Source of the DNA: Dacryopinax spathularia
Lineage: Eukaryota > Basidiomycota > Dacrymycetes > Dacrymycetales > Dacrymycetaceae
DNA length: 64,000 bases
Direction of reading: 5' to 3'
Assembly (NCBI GenBank): GCA_037974965.1
Contig: JBBPFI010000002.1
Location: forward strand, 3,038,001-3,102,000
Position numbers and translations under genes: made by a program. Position 1 is the first letter of the stretch. Each line of letters starts with the position of its first letter. This document shows positions 45,975-56,370 of this stretch, piece by piece. Below the pieces are notes generated by a model that was not told where the DNA came from, did not search any database, and saw only the letters and a program-made list of their open reading frames with translations.

Positions 45975-46641
45975 CTTGGGTACTTTGGTAGACAGTCTGC
46001 CAGGAAAACATCAGACTCAGTTCACTGTATGTTGAATAGAGTACTTACAGTTGCTTGATTGGCTTCAAATCGGTAGTGAGCTTGGATATCAGACTAGTAG
46101 AATGTGGTTGTCAGTGAGAGAAGATAGGCAACAGGGTCGAGGCGATGACCAATCCCTGTTTAGACGTCGGAGTTGGATCCGTGGGCGCTTCCGCCCCCGA
46201 TCTGGTTGTATGCCCGATGGGAGATCTGAGATCTCGGAGCTACGGGCGCTTATTGTTAATTTCTTATTCTTCTCCTCACCACAATCAACAATACCGCAGC
46301 CCGGTTTACTTTGATTTCCACTGCCTCGACTTCCTACACTGCATCTGGATATCCACTATCGAGTCGACCCCGTTCACCAAGATATGCTTCTCCTGCTTTG
46401 TGTGCTGTGCTGGCAGCGGCCTCGTGCCCTGTCTGCACAACTACACAACTCACACGCCGAGTTCCCAACTCTTTCGATGCCTTCTTACTTCCCTTTTCCG
46501 GCCTCGAGGCAACCATTGTCCCAGAAGAGGGGCCATCAATGCTCGAATCCCGAGCAATCTGATTCCGTCCGCGGGCGACAATACCACTGTCCACTCGCAG
46601 TACCCCGCTTTCCTCTTTCTCCTAAACCACCATCTCAAGCC
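45975..46641. promoter_or_regulatory. divergent promoter region of element genes 2 and 3
   Basis: Lies between the starts of gene 2 (minus) and gene 3 (plus). It contains one copy of the 49-bp intron-like repeat (46405-46453, minus orientation), bounded by GTGAGT and CAG, and possible short 5' exons with GTAAGT (about 46050 on the minus strand). Confidence 0.5.
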
Positions 46642-47842
46642 ATGGCCGACAGCTCTCCGCCGTCGACCCCTACCTCTTTTAAGTCGACCTTCTCCTCTCT
46701 TCCCGCCAGCGACTCTTGTCCTACCGGACATCAAGACGTCAAGCTTACGACCGCCGTCGTTCACCCGTCGCGCAAGATGAGCGATGACTCGAGCTCGCCC
46801 GCTCACTCGGTGAAGCAGAAGGACAAGGGCAAGAACACCCAAGTATATGCGCCGGAGGAGGACATTGGAGCTGGAAGTGGAGCTGGGGAAGGAGGGGAGG
46901 AGGAAGGGCTGCGCGAGGGACTGATGAGTGTGGTGATCGCCACAGTGAGGGATGTCGAGCTGCGCTACCGGGGTCAGGCCGTTCTGGCAGGTATGCCCCT
47001 TATCGGCATCTTGGAAAGGGAGGCAGGAATGCAGGTGAGTTGTGTAGTTGTGCAGACGGTTCTCGTCTGCACATCTTTACTACACAGGCTGACCTCCTCT
47101 CAGGTCTCGCTCGAGCTCCCTGAGGTCGCCGTCGCCATGCCCGAGGACATCGACGACGGCGAGGAACTCGAGCAGGAGGGAGCGGAAGAGCAGGAGCAGG
47201 AGGAGGAAAGGGCTTCGCTGCCTTCCCCCGCTCCTCCTGCCCAGGTGCACGACCACATCGCGACGAAGGAAGAGCTCCTGGATGAGCGCCAGCCCGAGTA
47301 CGACCTGGGCGATTTCTTCCCGGAGGAGTTCGACGTGGAGCTGGAACGGGTGAAGGAGCCCGCCTTCCAGTATGGCATTCTCGAGCGGGAGGAGGAGCTG
47401 GCCGAGGCGGAGCAGCGGAGGAAGGAGGAGGTGCGCGCTAAGCTCCGCATTGAGCGCCAGCGCATCCACGACAAGGTGTGGGAGGAGTACGTCGCCCTCG
47501 GCAAGAAGTACGTCGACGATCAGTGCAAGGCGGGGAACTACAGGCCCACTCCCCGCCCCAACAACGTCCCCCGCCCTCCTGTCGACAACCCCGAGGGAGC
47601 TCTCCCCGAAGCGAACGTTCCGGAGGGGAGCAATCCCCAGCCCTCTGCCGCCCCGGCGGAGGGCAAGGCAAAGCTCTCGCCTGCGGTGACAAAGTACCTC
47701 AAGAAATATGGGGGGAAGCTGCTGAAGATGGGCTGTACGTCTCTTTTTCTTTCATTAGAAGGCTCGACTAACTTCGTGTCTAGTCAAGTTTGGACTGGAC
47801 ATCGCCGAGGCCGAGGCGGAGACTGCGCTCGGTATTTCCTGA
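46642..47842 (+). CDS. element gene 3: acidic coiled-coil protein, unknown
   Basis: Exons 46642-47034, 47104-47734 and 47784-47842 give 360 residues. The start CCATGG context at 46642 is good. Residues 1-60 are Ser/Thr-rich; a short helical segment follows (LMSVVIATVRDVELRYRGQ). After intron 1 comes an acidic region (DDGEELEQEGAEEQEQEEE) and a coiled coil (EREEELAEAEQRRKEEVRAKLRIERQ, about 26 residues here named only in part) with VWEEYVALGKKYVDDQCKAG. The C-terminus is LSPAVTKYLKKYGGKLLKMGF. Intron 1 (47035-47103) starts with the 22-bp repeat GTGAGTTGTGTAGTTG. I do not recognise the family. Confidence 0.65.
47035..47103 (+). repeat. intron built on the GTGAGTTGTGTAGTTG repeat
   Basis: The intron of gene 3 begins with the repeat itself, so the repeat supplies the 5' splice site. 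It contains a hairpin TGTGCAGAC/GTCTGCACA and ends CTCCTCTCAG. Further copies of the repeat core lie at 45739-45759 (plus), 46433-46453 (minus) and in the array at 47966-48085 (minus). Confidence 0.85.
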
Positions 47843-47965
47843 TGGGTAGTGCATGGTCCGAGCGCGATAGGTAGAATGCAAGTTGTAATATTAGAAGAAC
47901 AGCGATACCCGTTCAATCGCAATACAGTCACCCAACTTGACAATACAGTTGTGCCGGCTCCGCCC

Positions 47966-48085
47966 GCACAACTACACAACTCACATAGAAGATGTGAGTT
48001 CGCAGGCTCTGCCTGCACAACTACACAACTCACATAGAAGATGTGAGTTCGCAGGCTCTGCCTGCACAACTACACAACTCACATA
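47966..48085 (-). repeat. tandem array of the 49-bp intron-like repeat
   Basis: Three units start at 47966, 48015 and 48064, an exact 49-bp period. On the minus strand each unit begins GTGAGTTGTGTAGTTGTG, then a small stem GCAGGC/GCCTGC, then GAACTCACAT, which pairs with the ATGTGAGTT at the start of the next unit. It lies downstream of gene 3 and upstream, in 3' terms, of the transposase stop. Confidence 0.95.
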
Positions 48086-48176
48086 GTGAGTCTGCGGGTG
48101 GTTTGCTGGGTCCTTCGGTCCTTTGTTTTTTTTACATGGCTAACAAGTTCATTAGATCAAAAGCGTACATCATTCT
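48086..48176. other. short 3'-3' spacer
   Basis: Spacer between the repeat array and the transposase stop codon; T-rich (CTTTGTTTTTTTTACATGG). Probably 3' UTR. Confidence 0.4.
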
Positions 48177-51100
48177 TCACTCTAAACTACGGGCAGGAAT
48201 ATGGTGAGGGAACTGATTACGTCGGCTTAGCTCAAGCAGTATATGCTCATTGCGCGCCTTGATGACTTCGTCTAGAAAGAATTCGAATCGTACAGCTGAC
48301 ATCTCTCTCGTCTGAGCAGCGAACTTGCGCAGCCAAGCGTTTGCCTGCTCGCAGGCGGAGGAGTTGAAAAGCCACTTGTTGGGCATATGCTCGTCGTACA
48401 AGTCTGGGTAAGCGGCGGGATTACAGAATGTGCTGCAGTATTGGTCGCCCGACAGCTTGTGCTTTTTCTCCCAGTGAAAGGCATCGACCACGAGCGTCGT
48501 ATGCTCAAAATGTTGCTGGATCTCCTCGGTACGATTTTCGAGATGACGCCGTAGATTGCAGTTGTTGTCGAAATATAGGACATCGGGCATTGACGCCTTG
48601 GTTGGAAAAACCGACATCAAGAAGTCCTGTTGTATGTATGAGCTTATCGACTTAACACAGAAGCAAGAAGCACTCACTACAACCGAGCCAAGCGCTTCGG
48701 CACCGTAAAACGTGCCGCGACCGATGATGATACCGCATGGACGAACGACCAGCTGCTCGTTGTGCGTTCGATTCCTACCGAATCGCGCACGCAGCCTCTT
48801 CGTCCCATTCTCTTTGGTGGGGATGGGTTCGAGCTGCACGAGCTGGTCCACATCCACCTCAGTCTCCTCACCCTCACCCTCCTTCTCCCTCTCCTTCTCT
48901 ATCTCCATCTCTATCTCCATCTCCACCAAGCCCTCGTCCAAGTCGATCGACTCTTCAGACTCCTCAAGCACATCCTCACCTCCCGCTTCACCCTGCACAT
49001 TCAGCCCAGCACCTCCCTGTCCATCACCTCCCTGTCCAGCCTCACCCTCCTCCTCGACCCCCTCACCCTCATCTCCCTGTCCATCACCTCTCTGTCCAAC
49101 ACGTTCATCCAAAACCTCCAGCTCCTCATCACCCTCCTGCTCCTCATCACCCTCCTGCTCCACATCACCATCCTCCTCCTCGCCTCGTTCATAAGGCTTC
49201 TGAAATCGATGGCGACGTGACAGGAGACTGAACGACTTGCCGGGCGCCTTGTATCTCGTCTCGAGGGCTCGATGATGGATGTCGCTGCAGGTAAGTCTGG
49301 CCTCTTCTGCAGGAGCATCGCAGCCCTCTACAGCACAGAGGTACTCGCGGTTCGTATGCTGCGAGCAGAAACGCGCTCGGTTGTTTATGAGGGGCAGAGG
49401 GCAGTTGTGCATGGAACAGCAGGGCCTGCCAATGGCAATCCCGTCTATCACGGCACACTGAACCATTCCTAACGTACCTATAAGCGCTCCAGCACAATCA
49501 GAAGGAAAACGACACTCACTCTTTTCGTCCCCTCGCTGTACGACCTTCAGGCACAAGTTGCAGGCATGACCCCACTGCGGCTGCCCATTTCGAGCCATAA
49601 ACGTATTGCGGGCTTGCATAGCGCAGAATAGTCGTTCGGCCTGATTGCGGGCAACCTCGGGAAGGCGTAGAGTCGTTTTCTGCTCGTTGTGATGTAACAA
49701 CAGCGCGAAAAGGTCGAACAGGTCGGAAACCCACTCTCCTCGCAGAGCGGATGCTTCGTACCGTCCTACGGAAGGGGCGCTTGCCTGCCGTAGAGCCTGG
49801 TCGTACGTTTTCGCATTGGCAGTCGCGGAGGCGCTGTGGGACAGATCAGTCCTATGAACAGATCCTTGCAAGGTGGGAAAAGATTCAGGCCGTTGGATTG
49901 AACGGAAAGGTATGGACAGAGAGGTGTTGGACGGAGGGGAGGGTGAGGTGTTGGACAGAGAGGAGGGAGAGGTGTTGGACAGGGAGGTGTTGGGCGGAGG
50001 AGAGGGAGAGGTGTTGGACAGGGAGGTGTTGGGCGGAGGAGAGGGAGAGGTGTTGGACAGGGAGGTGTTGGGCGGAGGAGAGGGAGAGGTGTTGGACAGG
50101 GAGGTGTTGGGCGGAGGGGAGGGTGAGGTGTTGGACAGGGAGGTGTTGGACAGGGAGGTGTTGGGCGGAGGGGAGGGTGAGGTGTTGGACAGGGAGGTAT
50201 TGGGCGGAGGGGAGGGTGAGGTGTTGGACAGGGAGGTGTTGGGCGGAGAGGTGTTGTGCGGAAGTGGATAGAGCGGAAATGGAAACAGAGAAGGAGGAGG
50301 AAGACTCACTGAGCGTGAACCGTTTGTGCACGGAAGAGCTCGCACAGCTGCCGCTCAAACAGCATGTGCTTCTCTCCTTGCACCACAGCTGGGACGCCGT
50401 CATAGTAGACCCTCTGATCTTTCCCATTGTCGTCCTGCTCGCGATAGTAATTGAGGTAATAGGTCGCTCGGCAGGACCGACAGCGTAGAGAGACCACTAT
50501 AACTGGGAAAGCACCCCGGCCGACGGTGTACAGACCGGCGTAAATCCTTCGAGGATCGTGTAGAGGCTGCCTTTGGTGTTGGTTCAGATAGTGAGGGCAG
50601 CGCTGGCGCGTGCACACTCGCATAGGCGGATAGAACTCTTCGATACCTTCATGAACATCATCAGTTGCCGATAGGACTGTAATGAAGAGAAAGGCGGGAG
50701 AACAGATGTTGGACAGGGATGTGTTGGACAGGGATGTGTTGGACAGGGATGTGTTGGACAGAGACGTGTTGGGCTGAGGCGAGAATGAGGTGTTGGACAG
50801 AGAGGTGTTGGACAGAGAGGTGTTGGACAGAGAGGCATTAGATCGAACGTACCGAGCCCAAAGCTTTGAGCCAGCTGGGCGAAAGGAGCGAAATCGTCGA
50901 CAAGCGGTACAGAGACCCCGGCTGGATCGAAATGCGTATTCCATACGACTGCACCGAGTATGTTCCAAAGCCCAGTCACTTGCGCGGAAGACACGCCAAT
51001 GGCGTTGGCAAGAAAAAGGTTAATCGTATTGGGAAGCGTGTTCGGCGGCGTATCGAGATCACCGACGTGGGTGATCTCCTGCCAGGTGATACGAGACTGA

Positions 51101-51204
51101 AGTCGACGAGAGAAAGCCAGAAAAGACAAAACTTGCTCGACGGTGACGTTGGCAAGTATTTCCCGCAGTCGCCAGAGTGCCACAATGGAGGTAAGCAAGT
51201 TCAT
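48177..51204 (-). CDS. element gene 4: KDZ-associated CxC5/CxC6 transposase
   Basis: Exons 51204-50853, 50676-50310, 49833-49520, 49468-48678 and 48626-48177 give 757 residues with no break. The N-terminus is helical (VEQVLSFLAFSRRLQSRITW). Across intron 1 comes the CxC5-like cluster: YPPMRVCTRQRCPHYL ... LYTVGRGAFPVIVVSLRCRSCRATYYLNYY. The middle has more Cys/His pairs (CNLCLKV, CCSMHNC, RFCSQHTNREYLCAVEGCDAP), the CxC6-like part. A long acidic insert of about 150 residues follows. The last exon carries a DDE-like set: FDNNC (D628), VDAFHWEKKH (D656) and NSSACEQANAWL (E701). Introns 1 and 2 are filled with the 15-bp minisatellite. This is the likely mobilising enzyme of the element and appears functional by sequence. 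Confidence 0.88.
49005..49117. repeat. exonic variant of the 15-bp repeat in the transposase
   Basis: Units CTGTCCATCACCTCC and relatives, in the exon that encodes the acidic insert (GQGGDGQGGAG on the coding strand). A second short repeat, CACCCTCCTGCTCCTCAT, lies at 49129-49165. Confidence 0.75.
49913..50259. repeat. minisatellite filling transposase intron 2
   Basis: Lies wholly within the 476-bp intron 49834-50309 (donor GTGAGTCTTCC, acceptor CCCACAG on the minus strand). Mixed 15-bp and 24-bp units, about 345 bp. Splice phases on both sides (CA|C) are consistent, so removal is required or at least allowed by frame. Confidence 0.92.
50706..50835. repeat. minisatellite filling transposase intron 1
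   Basis: Lies within the 176-bp intron 50677-50852 (donor GTACGT, acceptor TTCATTACAG on the minus strand). About eight units, one subgroup with CACATCC in place of CACCTCC. Splicing joins FGL-V-LSATDDVHEG, a smooth protein junction. Confidence 0.92.
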
Positions 51205-51418
51205 TGTCGACAGTATAGGCTCGTGTCGCTATTGCAACACAGACGGCCCAAAGAAGTTCCCCGCGAGCAGCTTTAGACAATGAAGGGTTTGCCGAGATAT
51301 TGGATCGGCGAGTACTTACAACAATAGCCGAATTTAGAATTCTACGGAGAAGTCCTAGGGTCGTCGGCCGTAGGCCTTAAACATCTGCCGAGAAGAACCA
51401 AATTTTCTTATTACCTAA

Positions 51419-51452
51419 TATGCACTATGCACTGCATAGTGCATAGTGCATA
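51419..51452. repeat. right terminal 34-bp hairpin
   Basis: Same sequence as 40726-40759: arms TATGCACTATGCACT and its complement, loop GCAT. Confidence 0.95.
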
Positions 51453-52320
51453 GCCGCATGGCCGCTGTCACGGAACCGGGAAGTAGTGGCCTTGCCCGGC
51501 ACATCGCACGTGCGGCAGTCGCCCAGCGTATTTCTGAGCTCGTTTTTTCCTTGTCGAGCTCGAACTAGGGAGATCAACGATCGTAAGCACACAGCACTCT
51601 ACAGGCTTGGTAAGTAATCTGAAAATGCCGATAGCTCGAACAGATCGCCAGCCAAAGGAGCTGACTGGACTGCTTGGTCATTATTAGCCTCATCTCAAAC
51701 CAAAAGTGCCTAATACAGCAGTTGTCTTTGTAGAGAGCGGAGGGTCTATAGTCGGACAAAGCTCGCAGCAAACCGTCGCCTTCGGAAGGACTCGAGTCAT
51801 GCGAAGACAGGCGGAGCTGCCGCCGAGATCGTCCGCGATTTTGTCGCGGAAGAGAGGCATTACCCACCCTCCTTACCCGCTGTGGCGTTCACCATTTATT
51901 TCGTCCATCGATATTCGATTCATAGACCACCCATCATGGGCGCCTATTTGTTGAGATACTGGCTGGTTGAAAATCCGACCCAATCAGCACAAATGCACGT
52001 AAGAAGTGTTGGTGCCTTTAAGTCCGATTTGCGACTCGATGTCGGGCATTTCACTGCCGCATATCATGCTATAATAGCTTACTCGAAGCCTCAAGCCAAT
52101 CAGCAGAGCGCTACGATGGGGTTGGCCCGATTTTGCTGGATTTCGCTCGCAGACGTGCCGTATTACTGCAGACTAGTTGTTGGGTGTTACTGAAAGGTGA
52201 CAAGGAGTAGCGCCGCGTCAGGACGGACTCACAAAGCGCGGGAGCAAAATTTCAGGTCTTGCGCGCTTGCCTCTTTTGCAGCATCAGACAGCTCCCTGAT
52301 CTCCTCACATCCCTACAACA
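51453..52320. other. intergenic between the element and eIF3i
   Basis: Holds the eIF3i promoter and the outer flank of the element. A GCACATCGCACGTGCGGC block at 51498-51515 echoes the ACATCGCACT of the left-end hairpin. No gene was recognised. Confidence 0.45.
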
Positions 52321-53583
52321 ATGGTCAGTATTACAATGCCATTGTTAATACCCATTACTGACACGTATTTGACAGAGGCCCATTCTCTTGCAAGGCCATG
52401 AACGGTCATTAACCCAAGTCAAGTATAACGCCGAGGGCGATCTGCTGTTTTCGTGCTCGAAGGACCATATTGTCAACGCGTGGTACTCGCATAACGGAGA
52501 GCGGCTGGGGACATATGAGGGGCACAATGGGACAATCTGGACGCTCGATGTCGACTGTGAGTACCTTAGCTGCGAGAGCTATGTGCTGAAGCTGATAAGT
52601 GGAGATACAGATCAAACAAAATACCTTGTGACCGGCTCGGCCGACAACACGATGAAGCTGTGGGACGTGCAGAGCGGACAATGTCTGTACACTTGGGAGT
52701 TCTTGACTGCCGTCAAGAGGGTTGCATTCAGCGAGGATGGAGAGCTGGTCGTCTGCGTGACGGAGCAGCGTGCAGTTGCGCAGGGTGCGATCCGGGTCTT
52801 CCAGATCAACAGACAGGACGGGCGGAACCGTGAGTTGCCTTCTCGTCTGCTTTTTCGGGTCGCTCATCTTTTTGCTTGCAGAGGAGGCCGAGCCGATATC
52901 CATGTTCCACCCCATCGGGTCGAAAGCCACCCTCGCCTCATTCGGCTGGGACAACAGACAGATCATCACGGGCCACGAGTCTGGCAAGGTTGCCATTTTC
53001 GACGCTAAGACCGGCGACGAGATCCGGATTAACGACAAGGCGCACCATGATTCGGTCACCGATCTCCAGCTCAGTGCGGATCGGAGCTACTTCATCACCA
53101 GCAGCAAGGACAAGAGCGCAAGGGTAAGTGATCTTCGTTCCTCGCGCGCGGCGTCTGTTGACCTTTGAGGCGCAGCTCCATGACAGCCGAACACTCGCCG
53201 TCCTCAAAACCTACACCACTGAGACCCCCTTGAACAGCGCGGCAATCGCGCCCGTGCGGCCATATGTGCTGCTAGGAGGTGGACAGGACGCCATGAACGT
53301 CACGACTACCTCCCTGCGCCAGGGCAAGTTCGAGACCCGATTCTGGCACAAGATCTTCGAAGAGGAAGTTGGCCGGGTTCGGGGTCACTTCGGTCCTATC
53401 AACACGTGCGTCCCTCTCCCTTTCACGACCCCGGCAGTTGCTGACTTTGTGTCCAGTATTGCCGTTCATCCCGATGGACGAAGCTACTCCTCTGGCGGTG
53501 AAGACGGTTTTATCCGAGTGCACTTCTTCGACGAGAGTTACTTCAAGGCAAGGCCTTATGGCGACCTTGAGCCAGACGACTAG
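52321..53583 (+). CDS. TIF34: translation initiation factor eIF3 subunit i (WD40)
   Basis: The first coding exon is only the ATG (52321-52323). Others: 52376-52556, 52611-52829, 52882-53123, 53176-53405, 53457-53583; 333 residues. It starts [19 protein letters not shown], the standard eIF3i start, and has WD repeats throughout ([78 protein letters not shown]). The [11 protein letters not shown] end is normal. It is part of the eIF3 scaffold on the 40S subunit, binding eIF3b and eIF3g. Confidence 0.96.
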
Positions 53584-53790
53584 ACAGCTATTGTTGCATG
53601 TCATGTGTACAGATCGTTGGTTGCGATACCAATTGTATTAATGACCATTCTCACTCCCCGAGAACCCAAAGCTGTGACGAAAGATACAGTACAGGAAAGG
53701 GGTATATGAAAGGGGAGTATATCATAAGACTGGTATTCCACAGATCCGAAATTCAAGAAAGACTGGAAAGCACGCATGGTCCTGCTAGGG

Positions 53791-56061
53791 TCAAGATGCC
53801 GCCTCTTTCTTGGGCGACGAGGGTTGCGTAGGCGGGGTGAAGAAACCAGATGCGAGGATGCTGTTTGTCTCCACGCCGGAAGCTGTCGACTTCTGGCTAG
53901 TGGTCCTTCCGAAAGTCCCTTGCGGGCTGCGATTTGGGGTACTGGGCGTCTTTCCCATGGCTGCAGCATTCGCAGCATGTCCGTCCACGGTAGTCTCGCC
54001 ACTGTCTGAGAGCAGGGAACCAAGACTGACTGCAGAGTCTTTCGTTTCGTTTCGCCTATGACCGGGGACGAACTTCCTCTGTCCCGCTGTCTTCATGCTT
54101 GGTGACGTCTCGACCGTCATGATCAGGTCGGCATCGTCGATATCTTCGTCCGTGTCCTGCAGAGTTGACTGCGTTGACTGGGTAGAAGGGAGGGTTTGCG
54201 ATAGCGTCTGCAGGGATCGGGATGCCGTCAGCGTCGAAGCGTCCAGATCGTACTCGTCGAAGATCTCGAAGTACCGCTCAATGCAAATCTTCAGGACAGA
54301 CGCCAGGGTAGAGGGAGAGGTACCCGCTGGAGCTCGAGGAGTAGGCGTACCGGGTGGCGATTGGGCGTTGGAAGGTGCTGCAATTTGGCACATCTGGACG
54401 TCAACGCCAGGGTTCCGACTCCGGACGAGGTTGGGACTGAAACATATAGCCAGGTTCGTGGCGTCCATCTTGTTGCTGGCCGAATGAAGGGAAACGTCAT
54501 GCAGAAGATCTAGGCGGAATCAGAGTTGCGACCTTGCTGTGGGTGAGAGATACAGACGCAGCGCATAGGCGAGAACATATGATGCATTCTCCGACAAAGC
54601 TGGCAAGATCTCCTCCCGGATATAAGTGATGGCGGCAGTATCATTCGGATCTCCTGATGCTTGAGGGCACCTGCGAATAATGGAATATGTTGACTCCGGA
54701 AACAATGGTTCCGGCAGCTCGTGGAAGAACATCTTAAACAGAACTGCCGCAAGGTGGGGGTCCCCGAAAGATGACAACGTCACTGGGTGTCCACGGTCGT
54801 ATGCTTCCTGAGCCTGCCGCAATAGGACGGAATTTGGTGATCGACGGAAAAGTCCCTCTACCTCCAAGCCTATTGCAGAAATCAGCCGGTGGGGCGCAGT
54901 CCCTTCGCTTGACGTACCCTCCGATCTGATATACTCCGCACAGTCACGTAGGGGACGCGGAATACTTGAGCCGCTCGTTTTAGGTCCAATTAGCTCGTCC
55001 AGCGGGACTCGGAACACGGCCGCATGTTGCTCCTCATACGGGAGGCTGATTGTCTTTTCATATTTCAAGTTCTCCTTGTAAACTTCGGGCGCAATGTTGA
55101 TCTGCGTGATAGGGACGAACTGAGCGAGTTCAGAGAGCGTCTTAACGTATTGGATCTTGCGAAAGAACTTTGGGCTGATGATAGCGCCGGCCATAGAAAC
55201 CAGAACTGCCAGTGGTATCAGCGGTGAATCCTTCCTATCAGTCGCGGCACAAACTCTTGGAAAAGAGACTCGAATGTACGATGTACTGCGAGTATGTGAG
55301 TCACACGTTTGACGTCCGTTGACAGAGAGCAGCTGACCAGCTTCTTCAGGTTCTTCCGATACCTAACCCTTGGTCAGATCATTCTCGAGCCAAGCATGGA
55401 AGTAGCGCTCACTTCCGACTCAGACTCCGGTACGCCTTCCAAACCCAGTTCCAGCCCGGATTGTACTTGGCCCCACTCGCGAAGAAGACCACGGTATAGT
55501 CCGATTCCACTGTAAGCTCAGTGAGCGAGGATTCACCTCTCACACGGAGAGCGAGTACCGTATAGGTCGAGAGTCGACAGGATGCAGCTTTCAGGACGTG
55601 AACACCGATATTGAGGGGATATCAAGATGTACTTACGCAAGCAAAACATCGTAGGACACTTCTTTGGGGTCAGGCATAGCGGCCGCAGTCATGACCACCC
55701 TGCTTAGGTGTGAGGGGCAGCTTGGGAGCGAGTAGCAAGAACGCTTTACATTGGCCTCGTCCTATACAGATAGTTGGCAACGCATTCAGACGCCAATAGG
55801 ACGTTCCACGTACTCATAGTCCACACCAGCTTGGGTAATAAGCCCATCCATCACCTCCTCCAACCTTTGAGGATCGTGTTCCGACGCCGCGCGCCCATTC
55901 TCGGGACTGAGAGCGCGGCTCCAGGATGCGGATGCCGCCCGTCGTTGTTCTGCTGTAGCAGCGCTAGCCTGGGCAGCCATAGACGATATCGATGATTGAG
56001 CTGCCTCAGCAAGACCAGCGAGCCTTGCCTTGAGGGATTGGCGTCCTCCTTGTGCTTGCAT
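53791..56061 (-). CDS. CRAL-TRIO-like/RhoGAP protein (ECM25/ARHGAP1-like)
   Basis: Ten or more exons: 56061-55814, 55761-55750, 55699-55637, 55587-55559, 55509-55413, 55362-55338, 55285-55255, 55205-54918, 54869-54558, 54509-53791; 607 residues in frame. The divergent Sec14/CRAL-TRIO half is AAMPDPKEVSYDVLLACILS, VESDYTVVFFASGAKYNPGW and NWVWKAYRSLSRKYRKNL, then MAGAIISPKFFRKIQYV. RhoGAP follows with its arginine finger in EVEGLFRRSPNS and KMFFHELPEPLFPES, ending NKMDATNLAICFSPNLVRS. The C-terminus is Ser/Thr-rich. It should inactivate Rho/Cdc42-type GTPases at membranes. Several exons are micro-exons (12, 25, 29, 31 bp). The start could lie upstream (a longer frame reaches 56225). Confidence 0.88.
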
Positions 56062-56370
56062 GGTGGCCGTCGAAGGGTATGACAATGTACCTTTGATGAG
56101 ACGCGATTGGACGCGTTCAAAGGGCAGTCGATACCGCTGTGGCGTTCGGTGGTACGCTTCTTCGGAGAACGGTCCCTGAAACGACACTGCCACAACTTGG
56201 GCCCAAAACTCCCGCTCTTGCAAAGCACGTGAGCATTTGCCCTAAAGCGATGCTCAGCGTAAAACTGTACAGTACTTCCCCCCTCTCACTTTCTGCATCC
56301 GCATTCGGTGAGGTCGCCCTACAACCGCTCGTCGTCGTCTCCGCCGGTCCTCACCCCATCCTCAACCAAA
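56062..56370. promoter_or_regulatory. divergent promoter RhoGAP / RPS19
   Basis: 309 bp between divergent starts. A pyrimidine-rich leader (CCCCCCTCTCACTTTCTGC) precedes the ribosomal-protein start, as is usual for such genes. Confidence 0.5.

Larger units (their letters stand above)
40726..51452. mobile_element. KDZ-type DNA transposon with passenger genes (about 10.7 kb)
   Basis: Both edges carry the identical 34-bp hairpin described separately. Just inside, the left sequence 40775-40802 (ATTAGTAATAAATTTGATTC...CTCTCGGC) is similar, inverted, to the right one at about 51385-51417 (ATTAGGTAATAAGAAAATTT...TTCTCGGC on the minus strand); partial similarity (TTCCG, TGACA) also extends a little outside the hairpins, so the true ends may lie up to about 25 bp further out. 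Inside are four genes, alternating +, -, +, -, of which the last is a KDZ-associated CxC5/CxC6-type transposase with an open frame. Two repeat families occur only between these limits. No target-site duplication could be fixed. Basidiomycete KDZ elements are known to carry extra genes, often TET/JBP; none is seen here. Confidence 0.75.

Noticed and set aside
40726-51452. Retroelement reading of the repeat-rich block
   Set aside because: No reverse transcriptase, integrase or long terminal repeats; the only enzyme is the KDZ-type transposase and the end repeats are short hairpins.
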